A DNA stretch of 64,000 nt from Lepas anatifera. Its lineage: Eukaryota > Arthropoda > Thecostraca > Lepadidae. The position numbers and the translations under genes were made by a program. Shown piece after piece: positions 32,301 to 43,202 of the stretch. The DNA is taken from NCBI GenBank assembly GCA_034440635.1, contig JAOTON010001592.1, forward strand, positions 356,001 through 420,000, written 5' to 3'. Below the pieces are notes generated by a model. That model did not search any database, was not told the origin of the DNA, and worked only from the letters and a program-made list of their open reading frames with translations. How positions within the stretch are numbered: the first letter of the stretch is position 1; each line of letters begins with the position of its first letter.

Positions 32301-35300
32301 TAGCTATCAGATGACTGTAAGACCGTTGCCTATGCTGATGACGCACAACTGCTCCACTCCGCTGCTCCGAACCATACTGATCTCGCTCACCCGAAAGCGA
32401 TCATCGAAGAGGACCTAGTCATGGTGTCCAAGTGGTTCAAATCGAACGGCATGAAGCTGAATCCGAACAAAACCGAATTCATTACATTCGGAACGCCACA
32501 TCAGACCAAACAAGCGAATAATTTTGAAGTCACCTTTGAAAATACAACGCTGAGATCTGCCGAAACCGTGAAAATTCTTGGAATAACTTTGGATAAGCAT
32601 CTGACTGAGGAGCAGCAAACATCCAAAGTCACAAAACGATGCTTTGGTTCACTTCTCTCCATCAACAAGCTGGCCCACACTCTCCCTACAAAAACAACCA
32701 AACGCTGGTATAAGCCCTCGTGTTTCCTCACATGCAGTACTGTCTGCCCTACTGTGCTCCAGTCACTGATCAGAACCGCCAAAGGCTGACAAGGTCGTGA
32801 ACTTCGGGATTCGAATCGTCACTGGCAAGAAGTACGACCGAATCAGCGCAGCCAGGCGGCAGCTCGGGTGGCCGAGCTTTACCGAGCTCATTTCAACGTG
32901 CGACTCATCAGCCATTCATAAATTGGTTCACCAAACTGAAGGCCCACAGAAAAATAAGAATCTGATCAAGAAAAGGCATGAGGTATCATGCAGGACTACA
33001 CGGGCATCAGCCGACACTACCATCATCCAAACTTCCAACACGAGACCACCAAATTTAGAAACGACACACAAGAGATTTCCACACCGAGCCGTCAGAACCT
33101 GGAACGCACTGCCTGCGACTGCAAGACACACCAAGAACAGCTACAGCTTCAAACAGAAAATAAAGAAACGTATCCGACCCTAAATCATGATTTGTGTTAC
33201 TTTGTCAATCCATTATTAGTAAAATCCATAACTTTTCATTCAATAATAATAATAATAGTCTGTCATCCATAATTAACACAATCGATGTTAAACCATGATC
33301 CGTGTCACTGAGTTAAGTGTAAACGGAGATGTAATCGCCACGACAACGTGGGTATCTCTGAGAAAGCAAATAAATAAATATGTGGTATGAGTTTCAACTT
33401 GATCGACTAACCCTCCTTTTAGTTATGCAGTCCTAAACATTTTTTGGGTGAGGTCAGTTCACCTGGCTTGGTGACCTGACCTGACATGACCTTGAGCTAA
33501 AATTTTAAGGAAAGATGTAAAAATGATGAAGGAATAGCTAGACTAAGTTTGGCAGCGCTGCGCGCCGCCGCTTTTTGGTCACTTCGGACCAAAAACCGAG
33601 GGGGGGTCTAAAAAGACCCCCACCCGGGCGAAGGTTGAGGCTGTAGTCATTCAGGTTCATGAGACACAAAAACATACATTCAGGAGTCCAAGTTAGCGCA
33701 ACAGTGACATCACCTTGCTAAAAAATGAGCCTCACTGTAACGACCTGCAAATGTGAGTTGCAAAAAACGGCTCTGCAACCTCTACAACTCAGCCACGTTC
33801 ACCCGATATCCACCCCACTCCGCTACAGATCAGCATTAGATAAGCTCGGATCACCTTGGACATGTTGAGTTTGCAGCCGATTTGGAGGGGAAACAAACTG
33901 GATTTGGGGGAAACATTTACGACGTTAAACACGCTTTTTTGCAACGCCCTTGATATAGTATGCTGCTATAATACTTAGCCAAGTATACATCGCAAGAAAA
34001 GAGCCCGCCAAAGCTGCATTCCGTAGCGTAGTGTGTATTCGTCCGGACAGCAGATTGGCCTCGTTATCTGCCATTGGCTCATGTGCTAACACGGTTACAG
34101 CCTTCTTTCAAAATTACAGACGCCATGATATCAATACAGATAGTTGTTTCAAATAATTGGATTCTCACCACGTTGGTAATAATTGGATTCTCACACAGTC
34201 GTTAAAAAAGGCCCGGCATGGTACTTTTTCGCTCGGAAATTTGAAAGCTCCTGGGGCCAATTTTTTCGTACAACACCTGATGATTACAAAAAGACGGCGG
34301 CCAATACGGATTTTGCGAAATACATGTTTACAATCTTCCCGTAGAATTGTACTACAATCAAGAAAAAACAGACTCCTGATTTTTCCTATTAGTTGAAACA
34401 GGGTGTGCTGTCCGCCATTGGTGGTCGGCGGCGGTCGTCACCGCAGCGCGGCAAGATTTAGAATAAGGCAATATGGCACTCAAACCACTCCACGCTAGAA
34501 GTGCACCAAACTTTCAGATTCCCTTCCGTATTTGCTATTATTATATTTTTTTGAAGACATTCACTCTCTCGACAACTTGAAAGATGTAGTGCTATATAAA
34601 ACAATCGAACTTAATGTATATAAACTCAATGAAAGATGCAGTGCCATATAAAACAATCAAACTTTAAGCATATAAACTCAATTGCTCAGCATGGAAAAAC
34701 AATTATATCATATCAAGCGTCAATCATTCATTATCTGGTATCAACCCGGGGGGGTTAGGTTGACATCAGCCGTAAAACGGAATTGCGCTGAGATTTGCCA
34801 ATCAGCGAGTCCCGAGATATCCGACGCTCGCCAGATACTGCTATCGTATCGGAGCACCACTTCCCGGCTGAAGCACACCATAAACCCATTGAACGCCGCC
34901 GGCTCCCCTTCCTGTTTGGACAGGTGCAAGAATCAAACGGCAGAATGTGACTAACCAGTTTTTCACATCTCCCTTCCCACTATGGGGCCGTATACCTCGC
35001 GCGCAGTGAAGCATTTCCAGACGAAAATAATGTTCGTATTGCGTTTCGACAGCCTGCCCAGCTTCCTTGGGGTCGGAACATGCAATCAGGTGTGATGGTT
35101 TTCCGATCTTTCCTGGCTTCGTAACAGGCCAGGGTCTGGTTGGGTCAGGCGCTGAAATTGCAGAGTGGCGCTGCATAGTTGTTGTTTAACAAATATGCAA
35201 GTACTGGATATGTACTGTCAGTGTTGGTGCGGCTGACCTAGTCAGGCCCAGAAAGTCAAACATCCCCTCGGGGTGATCTTACACCTCAGAACAGCACGTG

Positions 35301-38300
35301 CGGGAATACTTATGTATACATCAGATCAGAAAACGACCCCAACAAGCTCCGAAAATCGGCCGATCCCGTAAAGGAATGAGTGTCTAAACATTTTAAAAGC
35401 AGGCCAATGAAATCCCGCCGAGCACCTTTTTCGTCAGCCACGGCAGGACACATCTGAGCCGACAGATAACAAGTCAGGCGGCAAGCTAACAGAAAGCCTC
35501 AGCGGCACCGCCGCCGGCAGACTCACCTCCAGTGTTTCTCCACACGCCGCGAGAGGGCGATCTTCTCTCCGACCTCGGTGCAGACGGGCGACGTCAGGGA
35601 GATCTTGGCCAGATCGGCCTTGATGGCCAGCACCCGACAGCCGGTGGACAGAGAGCCGATGTTCACCATCAACACCTCGTTCTTGGTCAGCTTCTGGACC
35701 TGCGCACCACAGAGACGCAGCGTCAGAGCGGGAGCCGACACGGCAGCGCCACCTACGGTCCTAGCGGTGCCGACACAGCAGCGCAAGCTAAGGCACAGGC
35801 ACCGACACAGCAGTGCCAGCTACAGCACTGGCGGTACCGACACAACAGCGTCAGCTACAGCACTGGCGGTACCGACACAACAGCGCAAGCTACGGCGCTC
35901 GCGGTACCGACACAGCAGCGCTAGCTACGGCACTGGTGCCCGCCGTCGCAGAACTCAGTTCGCACCGGCATCAGAAACAGCAGCCTGGTCCCAAGCATGA
36001 GGACTTGAGAACGCTGCCTCGCCAACGCACATAGGCACTATTGGCCTCTATCCGTGGCCATTATTACGAACATGTAACTTTTCGAAACGATTCTTTTAGC
36101 TCATATTTTGATAAATAATTCTCAATACACTTGCCCCAGGTATGGAAAACACAAATCATGCTCTGGCCTTCCTTGCAGGAATGCTTGAAGTAAGCGCCGG
36201 GCCGCCTCCTGCAGACCAAAATTCAGCCGCGGAAACAACGTACATCCAACATGCTTAAAATCAACTACAACATCAAGAATGGGTCAAAATATATCGATCA
36301 AGTGCCTGTGTGAACCCCTTACACATTCATAGGCGGATCCAGGGGGCAATGGGGGCACGTGCCCCCGATCGACCCTCGGCGCCCCCTGAAATGGTCACGG
36401 CGCCCCCTGAAATGTCGCTTCCCACACCCTCCCCCCAGGATGCGGAAATCGGCACCCACCGATAGGGTTTAGCGCCTACCTGATAGGTTTTCTGGTCAAA
36501 AGCGGCGCCCTGGTCCGGATGGCGCCCCCCACCGATCGGAAATCCTGGATCCGCCTATGTACCCATTGTTATGAATTTTCATTTAAATGATCCAAAACAT
36601 GTTTTCGGAAATAATTCATAGCCCATTCTCCCAGCGTGCTGCATATCCCAGAAATTTTCCGATTGGTAAATACAAAGAGGAGGTTTTAAAAATAGGCCAC
36701 CATGGGAGCCGCATAGGCCACCATGGGAGCCGTATAAAACTATCATCAAACAATTTTCCAGGATGAACTCCACATGGGCAAGTATTAAAATATTGCACCC
36801 ATTTGCAGCCCTATGCTCCGAATGCCATACAATAAGTCAGGTTACAGCTGCTCCGGCTGGCTGCGGCGCTGGCGCCACGCAATGGCTTACCGCATGGAGG
36901 CATGGACCGGACAAGAAAAAACTATATTCGAGACTGCCACCGAGGCCGTATTAAAAGTGGTTTGGAAGAGTAGGAAGTATTTCCGAATATTTCAAAGCGA
37001 TGCGATTGTCTCAAATTATTTTTTTGCGATACTACAGACTACTATCCCAATGCCCGGCTACCTAAATTTCTTGGGCCAGCAATGTGCGTTAGCTGTTTGT
37101 CACCACGCAAGACTCGACTCAGAAAGATCCACGGCGACATATTGTTGATGTGCCAACAGGATCCTTTGGGGTCTCCGCAGGTGACGTTGATTTTACAGCT
37201 GTGTCTTAACCCGCGCCCCGGTGGGCCTCCGAGCTACCTTCGCCCTGGTGGGGGGGGGGGGTGTTTGAACACCCTCCCCCTCGAACTCGGCTCCTATACG
37301 GGAAAGCAAAAAAAACGCGAAGCCTGGTGGATAGATCATACAAATTCATTAAGAAACTACATCGGTCACTTTTTGGCTCGGGTCAATATTGAGGTCCTGA
37401 CAGGTCAAAGAAGGCTGCATGTTAGGGCAGTGTTTTGGGCTCTAGCGTCTGACATAGTTGAGTTAGAATAATTTTCTAGGCACCATTCGTTTTCTCTCGT
37501 CACGGCAAATCGAATGATGTCCTCCCGTGTGAATGTTCTCCCATGTGCAAAAATATATGTGAATATGAGAGAAAAAATATCGCGGTCAATTGCAGCCCGA
37601 GTGACGAAAACTGGCAGTGCGACCAAAACCAGAGTCTTGACCGGATCAGGAAGGTCTCATGATGACCTCAGCTGATAAAAATAGGAATCAATCGAAACAT
37701 TTCGTTACGAGCAACACACTTGGTTTTGCATTCAAGCTCTAGATCAATCAGGAGCAAATCGCGAGCGTCACCAATGACCCTTATTGCACTGCCCTGATTA
37801 CACCTATGCGAAAAACCTATGGTTAATGCTCTTTTCTTGCACCGTTCAATTCTCCGTAAAATGGGATCTTGTGCAAAGTTCCAGTACAATTTGGGACGTC
37901 GCGAAGAAGTTTTCCACGAAAGGTAAGATTGGCCAAAGACGGAGGCCAATAGGATGTAAACCAGCTGCTGGTTTGCTGCATGTCCGCACCCAAACTAGTA
38001 ATTGACGAATTGCGACGGCTCCGACTCACCCGCGCGCCCTTCTTATCGCCCTCTGTGCGGACGCCCAGCAGCCGGCGCAGCAGGAAGAGCGAGATCTCCA
38101 GTTCGGTAAAGATGTCCGGCAGGGCGCCCACAGCGCCCAGCACGTGGCCCACCATCCGGTCGGCACGGCACAGCGTCGGGTCGATCTTGGTACCCACACC
38201 TGCCGGTGCATGGAGTCACAGGCCGGCTCTCACAACAAGGGTGGCGTCTATACAACTAGGGTGACATTTCAACTAGTGTGGCAGTTGGCGGGGCAAGGTG

Positions 38301-41300
38301 GGGAAAATCCCGGGATGACATTTCGTTCGATTCGAAACACAGGGTTTGGGAAGAAATACGCGTTTCCAGAGCGTAATCCTGGCCCAAGAGCCCAGTTCCG
38401 CGTCAGCGCGCAACAAGGGCACGCAACTGTCGCAAGCCATCGGCTACGCATACAGATTCCAGCTCTGAAGACACTTAATTATCCGCAAACGAAGTATGTT
38501 AAGACAAAACAGAGAATGAAAAATGTGTTTTTGGTATGCTCTAAAATACAGGCAACTCAGTTCAAACATCACAAAGGTACAACATTCGCTTTCACAGCCG
38601 CCGCGAGAGCCCCGGACAATTCAAAACAGTGGCAAATCGCGCTTACGAGCTCCCTGCTGATCTATTGAGTGGGTCTCTGGCAGCTCAGCACGGCAGAGGA
38701 GGCTCGTGAACCAATGACGGCTCAGTGAGCTGCTGAGGGCTTTGGAGTCACTGACAGCTCTGCAATTTATCAGATGCTTATAATCACAGGCACCCCAGTG
38801 AACCACTGCAGATTCCGTGGGCCACTGGCCGCTCAGTGTTTGGACGTACCGATCAGACCACCGGGCACGGCGTACTGCAGGTCGTTCTGTTCAGCGAACA
38901 GCGACAGAATGCGGGAGAAGATGGGCCGGCAGCTGAGCTTGCCGTCCGGCGTCTTCTCCACGATACCAGGCCGCACCTCGATCTCCTGTCCCACCTGTGA
39001 GCGGCGAAGACGGGGGTTACGGCGGGCGGTGAGGTACACGCTGCAGCAACGCGTCCGCACACGCTGCAGCAGACGCATCCGCACACGCTGCAGCAGACGC
39101 GTCCGCACACGCTGCAGCGACGCGCGCACACGCTGCAGCAGACGCGTCCGCACACGCTGCAGCAGACGCGTCCGCACACGCTGCAGCAGACGCGTCCGCA
39201 CACGCTGCAGCAGACGCGTCCGCACACGCTGCAGCAGACGCGTCCGCACACGCTGCAGCAGACGCGTCCGCACACGCTGCAGCAACGCGTCCGCACACGC
39301 TGCAGCAACGCGTCCGCACACGCTGCACAACGCGTACGCTGCAGCAGACGCTTCCGCACACGCTGCAGAAGACGCGTCCGCACACTGAGCACACCGCACA
39401 CATGTCATGCGCATTTCACGGAAGAGGTACACGGCGACAGTGTCGCAAGAGGAAAAGGAAGACAATCAAACTGTCTCCACCCAGAATAACAACATGAAAG
39501 GATCGCCCCAGGGTCAACCGCGTGAAGCCAATGGGTCTTCTCGTTAGTCAACCAGGTAGCGAGAAACCCCACTTATGGTGGGTGGTTTAATGCGCTTTCA
39601 AACAGGCGAAGAGTAAGAAGAATTCAATGAATAGATAATTGAGAAAATAATCAATTTTAGCGACGGAAGAAATTAAGTAAGGTCCACTATATGCCCATAT
39701 TTGTAAGGGTTATACTAGCTTTTCAGCATTCATAGTAGTTTCCAATGCTTCCACAGACTGTCGAAACACAAAAAAACAGCAGTCACAAGTATCCCTGCTA
39801 AAGACTTCTTTATCTGCCACCAGAAGGAGCAGACACCACAAGCCCTGCACGTTCCACGACTGTCACCGGCGCTGACCTTGAGCACACCACGCAGGATGGA
39901 GCCGCCGGCCACGCCGCCCTTCAGCTCATCCACCTCAGACCCCGGCTTGTTGACATCGAAACTGCGGATCACAATGAGCCGCGGCGTCGACGTGAAGTCC
40001 CGCACGGGCACCGGGATCTTCTTGACGATGTACTCGCAGATGACCTCGATGTTGTACTTGAGCTGGGCCGAGATGGGTATGACCGGAGCGTTCTCTGCCA
40101 CGGTGCCTGCAGTGCAGAGGCGGGTCAGTGGTAGCGCCCCTACCACTGCAGATGGTTCACGGCCGCCCGAGGTAGCGTCAGACTGGATCCTGGGGCGCTA
40201 CATAGGCGGCTACGCTATATAGGCGCTGTGGCGGCTATATACACCCTCGCGTCCCCAAAGGCTCAGACTGGCTCCGGGGGCCGGCATTTAGCGGTTCCGA
40301 AATAATAAAAAATGAAACGAAAGGTGGACTCTTTCCTCCATTTCAGGTAATTTCACATTAGTGGAATTAAGCCCTAGACACAAGCTGAATACTGAGCTGG
40401 AGGACCCGGTGGGTACAAAAACGTACCGGTTAAACAGAAATGGACACACATCATAATGTAAACACGGTTAAACACCAATAGCAAGCACAACTACGATTGA
40501 AGTAAATAAAGTACACGCTAGTCGAGACCTTGGTGTATTTTATGATAGCAGCCTTTCAGTTCATTAAAACATAAGTAGCAGCCCTTTTCCCAACGCAGAT
40601 GAATGACCAACAGGCTATTCTTACCAAGCTCATTTGGCGATCAGTGGTACAGGGCTTTCAAGGGTCTAGATAACTTGGCTAACATTGACAAATTGCTAAA
40701 GCCATTGCTGCCGCGGCACACTAGCAAAATGATTTCATGGCTGTCACAGGGCAATTTCCGCACCGGTGAAATTGGGAATCAGTGGTACAGCACCACCACC
40801 AGAGGTGCAGCCTAGGAGGGTGCGAGGGGAGAAGGAACTGCGACCTTATACCTTTGGACGAACCATTCTACATACAGCTATATGGGCCCTCTTTTTAAGT
40901 TATCAAATATAGACACAGCCCATTTTGAGTTTCGGTACGCACCTTGTACAAACTTGAGGATCTGCTCGTACTGTTCCTTGGCCTGGGTCTCCTTGACCAG
41001 GTCGATCTTGTTCTGGAGGATGAGGATGTGGCGCAGCTTCATGATTTCGATGGCGGCCAGATGCTCGGACGTCTGCGGCTGCGGACACGACTCGTTTCCG
41101 GCTGCAACAGCAGTGCAACAGTCTTCACCACTGCTGGGGGCCATACCCCGGGTGTAACAAGCACGCCCAGATCCACACTGCACGAACAGCTACAACTGGC
41201 CCGTCATCTCATCAAACACATTTGGTGGATAAGAAGAGGTGTTGGTGATCACTATCTGTCAGACATGTCTTAAAATCTACAGTTTTCAAATAGCCAAAAT

Positions 41301-43137
41301 TCAGTCAATTGTCTCACACCCCAGTGTATGGTCACGACTAATGCAAATCGTGACCATGCACTGGAGTGTGAAACAGTTCCGTCCTATGTAGCCCTGGCAG
41401 CTGAAACACCCTGAAACACCAACCAAAAGTGAGACAGTTGACTGACTTTTGACTATTCTAAAACTATACATTGTAATACATTTCTGACTTGCCGACTTTA
41501 CTTGACATTACATTGAGACTTACCGACCAAGAGGAAGGCGGCGTCCATGACGGCAGCTCCGTTCAACATGGTGGCCATGAGAATGTCGTGGCCGGGACAG
41601 TCCACGAAGGAGACGTGTCGGATTAGACGGAAACTGCCGCAGGAGGCGCGCGTCAGAACAGCCGCCCGGCTGCCATTAACGGCCAGCACTTACTGCAAAC
41701 CACGCGAGAACGCACCAGTCGTGTACACACCGGTCAATACGTTACTACAGATTTACAAACCACAGCCGAACTCAAACATAGGGCTACGAAACGAGGTGAG
41801 ATACTGTTCTTCACGTGCTTTATCACATAAAAAGGGTTGAAAACAGTCGCTTTACAGTAATTTGTCCTCATAGTTCACAAGCACGTAACCTTTTTGGCGT
41901 GTTCGGTTAGGTTAAGCACCTTCCTACGACACAGAGTGGAGAGCCAACACGCCCAGGCCAGCGGTAGCGAAGGGCACCTACTGTCCGTTACATGTAGCCC
42001 GGGCGCAGGGGAAGCTGTCCTCCTTGGAGGAGCCGGCGGCGATGTAGCACGTGGGCCGAGGACACTTCTCATTGTCGCACTTAAACACCTTCGCATTTGC
42101 ATAGCCTGCAACGGCGGCGCAGTCATGGCATATCACTGTACTTCATTCTCGCACTACAATAGACCATTATGTCGACAATTTGAGCCGCCAGAAGGAGCTC
42201 ACACTGAGAGCCATACAGGCCACGAAAATCCAGATAGAACCGCGTAGATCAGCGATCGCCACTGCCAGAGCATTAGTTCCCAAATGTTGAGCGAAATGCT
42301 TGAATATATACCTCGGCACACAGCCAGAGGGGAAGGTACAAGGGCATCACCATTGTGAGGTCAGGGAGTTAAAATGAGCTATGTAAGAAAAATGAACGGA
42401 AGCAAAGAATGGGCGAAATCCGAGGAGTCAATTATGGAGGGGCCAGTACTCTGTCGGCGATAAATTTCCCTGATAACCTCTGCCCCTTCCAGTCTTGATA
42501 TTTCATACTTGGGTATCTCCAACCTTAACCTCCACCTATATGATGGGCACCATAAGTGGATTATACCAAAGACACAAAAGCATCAACAATATAGAACCTC
42601 ACATGATAATCACATATAGGTACAGTCAAGACACATCAGCGGCATGGATGTAGGCCAGGCGCCCATTTTACCGCCAAACAGCTCACCCAGTTTGATGGTG
42701 ATGTTGCGGACGAGCTCATTTTTGAACCTGACAGTCTGCACCCCGGAGAGAGCCTTCACAATGGTCGACTTGCCGTGGGCCACGTGGCCAATAGTACCTG
42801 GGCAACGTCAGAGAGTCACCGTCAACCAACTGTGTCGAAAAAATGTCCCATCAAAATAGAAGGGGTTCACCTTTCTGACCACTGATCTGATGGTGGTGAA
42901 CTATGTTATTATCTCTAAAATTAGTCACTTAGATGGTGGTGAACTACGTTATTATCTCTAAAATTAGTCACTTAATCTCGCATTGTAATTTAATGCATGT
43001 TATATGCATGAAGACTAGCCAAAGAACTCTCAGGCAGCTCATTTCTCTAACCAGGTCGACACCGAGAACTTGCCTATATTGATGGTGGCTTGCCTGCTGA
43101 TGACCTCCGGGGAGAGTGGATGAAGCTTCGATACATC
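29267..43137 (-). CDS. EIF2S3: eIF2 gamma subunit gene (5' end missing)
   Basis: Ten exons joined in phase encode 449 residues plus stop; human eIF2-gamma has 472, so about 22 N-terminal residues are unplaced. eIF2-gamma is the GTP-binding core of the cytosolic eIF2 complex that carries initiator Met-tRNA to the 40S subunit. In the reconstructed numbering (first residue Asp of [12 protein letters not shown]) the motifs are: G1 GHVAHGKST 25-33, a zinc-ribbon insert with Cys 68, 73, 92 and 97, G3 DCPGHD 111-116, G4 NKID 167-170, and G5-region SAQLK 202-206. Domains II and III follow, with [42 protein letters not shown] and [10 protein letters not shown]. Introns contain many transposons and minisatellites. 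No inactivating change was seen, so the gene looks functional. The gene is convergent with stomatin. Confidence 0.93.
29331..30803 (-). other. Part of eIF2-gamma last intron, no feature
   Basis: Intronic sequence with no recognisable repeat end or exon. Short open frames occur on both strands without support. Confidence 0.4.
30804..30931 (+). mobile_element. F-like TTAA element tip fragment
   Basis: TTAAACACGCAGTCGCTGGA, then a GGGCGAAATTCATCCCC hairpin, GTGGGTTTCC and GTAAACGAAGAAA. This is the F-type tip layout, truncated by the next element. Confidence 0.45.
30932..33638 (-). mobile_element. E-type TTAA element E1, split by a retrotransposon
   Basis: The left end is AAACCCTTGCCCCGGTGGCG with hairpin GGGGGCTAAAAAAGACCCCC. 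The right end is GGGGGTCTAAAAAGACCCCC followed by ACCCGGGCGAAGGTTGAG. The sequence between is interrupted at 31833-33376 by a non-LTR retrotransposon; removing it restores the order seen in D2 (20058-20722), read in reverse. Uninterrupted length is about 1.16 kb. It lies inside the eIF2-gamma last intron. Confidence 0.75.
31833..33376 (+). mobile_element. 5'-truncated non-LTR retrotransposon fragment
   Basis: A reverse-transcriptase remnant. Frames carry [16 protein letters not shown], then the motif A region [13 protein letters not shown] (to 32160), then AYADDAQLL (motif C, at about 32330-32355), then [16 protein letters not shown] and [10 protein letters not shown]. The C-terminal motif [10 protein letters not shown] is at about 33085. 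Several frameshifts and an in-frame TAG at 32161 separate these, so it is dead. No endonuclease domain remains. The 3' end is AAATAAATAAAT, typical of the Jockey/CR1/L2 side of non-LTR elements; the exact clade is not certain. It is inserted in E1, in the antisense direction to eIF2-gamma. Confidence 0.85.
33639..35526 (-). other. Remainder of eIF2-gamma last intron
   Basis: No supported feature apart from a roughly 61-bp duplication at about 34575-34680 (GAAAGATGTAGTGCTATATA and GAAAGATGCAGTGCCATATA). The donor GTGAGT of this intron is at 35521-35526. Confidence 0.45.
35527..35699 (-). CDS. EIF2S3: eIF2-gamma coding exon (domain III)
   Basis: Encodes [20 protein letters not shown], then [20 protein letters not shown] and [13 protein letters not shown]. 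Acceptor GTGCGCAG upstream and donor AG|GTGAGT downstream; starts in phase 0 and ends in phase 2. Strong similarity to eIF2-gamma domain III. Confidence 0.93.
35715..35940 (-). repeat. About 36-bp minisatellite next to splice acceptor
   Basis: Five to six units of about 30-36 bp containing GCACTGGCGGTACCGACACA and CAGCGCAAGCTAC. On the transcribed strand it ends just upstream of the acceptor of the exon at 35527-35699. Confidence 0.75.
36328..36559 (+). mobile_element. hAT-like MITE H3
   Basis: A 232-bp element with perfect 16-bp inverted ends, CATAGGCGGATCCAGG and CCTGGATCCGCCTATG. It is flanked by TACACATT and TACCCATT, an 8-bp duplication with one mismatch. The interior is rich in GGCGCC. 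It lies in an eIF2-gamma intron. Confidence 0.8.
37206..37672 (+). mobile_element. TTAA-type element fragment
   Basis: Starts TTAACCCGCGCCCCGGTGGG, then GAGCTACCTTCGCCCTGG, then a GGGGGTGTTTGAACACCC hairpin and an AAAAAAAACGCGAAG block. Some AGGTC-type hexamers follow. The right end is not clear. The tip resembles the element end at 23935-23996 in inverted orientation. Confidence 0.55.
38030..38199 (-). CDS. EIF2S3: eIF2-gamma coding exon (domain II/III)
   Basis: Encodes [20 protein letters not shown], then [20 protein letters not shown] and [16 protein letters not shown]. Acceptor CGGCAG, donor CGG|GTGAGT, phase 1 to 0. Confidence 0.94.
38850..38994 (-). CDS. EIF2S3: eIF2-gamma coding exon (domain II)
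   Basis: Encodes [20 protein letters not shown], then [20 protein letters not shown] and YAVPGGLI. Acceptor GCTCACAG, donor ATCG|GTACGT, phase 0 to 1. Confidence 0.94.
39030..39390 (-). repeat. 24-bp minisatellite (CGCACACGCTGCAGCAGACG)
   Basis: About 14 units of 21-24 bp containing CGTCCGCACACGCTGCAGCA. Each has a PstI site and, on the transcribed strand, a CTGCAG that resembles a splice acceptor. It ends about 36 bp upstream of the eIF2-gamma exon at 38850-38994. Because the unit is divisible by three, long frames run through it; one is continuous with the exon. Confidence 0.9.
39391..39876 (-). other. eIF2-gamma intron sequence
   Basis: Intronic DNA between the minisatellite and the preceding exon. 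No further feature was recognised. Confidence 0.5.
39877..40106 (-). CDS. EIF2S3: eIF2-gamma coding exon (G5 and domain II start)
   Basis: Encodes [54 protein letters not shown] and [16 protein letters not shown]. Acceptor CACTGCAG, donor AAG|GTCAGC, phase 1 to 0. SAQLK corresponds to the G5 guanine-contacting loop. Confidence 0.95.
40107..40942 (-). other. eIF2-gamma intron sequence
   Basis: No repeat ends or exon candidates were recognised. A short duplication of ATCAGTGGTACAG occurs at about 40640 and 40780. Confidence 0.45.
40943..41101 (-). CDS. EIF2S3: eIF2-gamma coding exon (G4 motif)
   Basis: Encodes [37 protein letters not shown] and [18 protein letters not shown] is the G4 motif. 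Acceptor TGTTGCAG, donor CAAG|GTGCGT, phase 1 to 1. Confidence 0.95.
41524..41633 (-). CDS. EIF2S3: eIF2-gamma coding exon (G3 motif)
   Basis: Encodes [20 protein letters not shown] then [22 protein letters not shown] is the G3 motif. Acceptor CTGCGGCAG, donor GTCG|GTAAGT. The acceptor is chosen because it restores phase with the exon at 41982 and with the conserved C-x-G-x-F-R-L sequence. Confidence 0.93.
41982..42105 (-). CDS. EIF2S3: eIF2-gamma coding exon (zinc-ribbon insert)
   Basis: Encodes [20 protein letters not shown], then [20 protein letters not shown]. Four cysteines in a C-x4-C ... C-x4-C arrangement form the zinc knuckle of the G domain. Acceptor CGTTGCAG, donor GGACA|GTAGGT, phase 1 to 2. 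The nearby alternative donor would include an in-frame stop. Confidence 0.88.
42106..42686 (-). other. eIF2-gamma intron
   Basis: Unremarkable intronic sequence; no feature recognised. Confidence 0.5.
42687..42797 (-). CDS. EIF2S3: eIF2-gamma coding exon (P-loop, G1)
   Basis: Encodes [19 protein letters not shown], then [26 protein letters not shown] is the GTP-binding P-loop. Acceptor TTGCCCAG, donor CTGG|GTGAGC, phase 1 to 1. Confidence 0.94.
43074..43137 (-). CDS. EIF2S3: eIF2-gamma coding exon (first one found)
   Basis: Encodes [20 protein letters not shown] then I and the first base of Gly. The acceptor is GCGTTCCAG. The exon ends at ATAG|GCAAGT, a GC-type donor; no in-phase GT donor fits the conserved INIGTIGHV sequence across the junction. 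It starts in phase 0, so an upstream exon with the initiator Met and about 22 codons is expected but was not found. Confidence 0.9.
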
Positions 43138-43202
43138 CTGGAACGCGCAGTTTGGGATTAATTGGCCACCAGAAGCAAGAACAAAACTAACTAAAACGTC
43201 AA

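Larger units (their letters stand above)
35941..38029 (-). other. eIF2-gamma intron with embedded MITEs
   Basis: Contains the complete hAT-like MITE at 36328-36559 and a TTAA-type element fragment from 37206. The remainder is unassigned. Confidence 0.5.

Noticed and set aside
39017..39403. Repetitive Ala/Asp/Cys or Leu/Gln/Arg proteins in several frames
   Set aside because: 24-bp minisatellite in an eIF2-gamma intron; kept only as a note about frame continuity.
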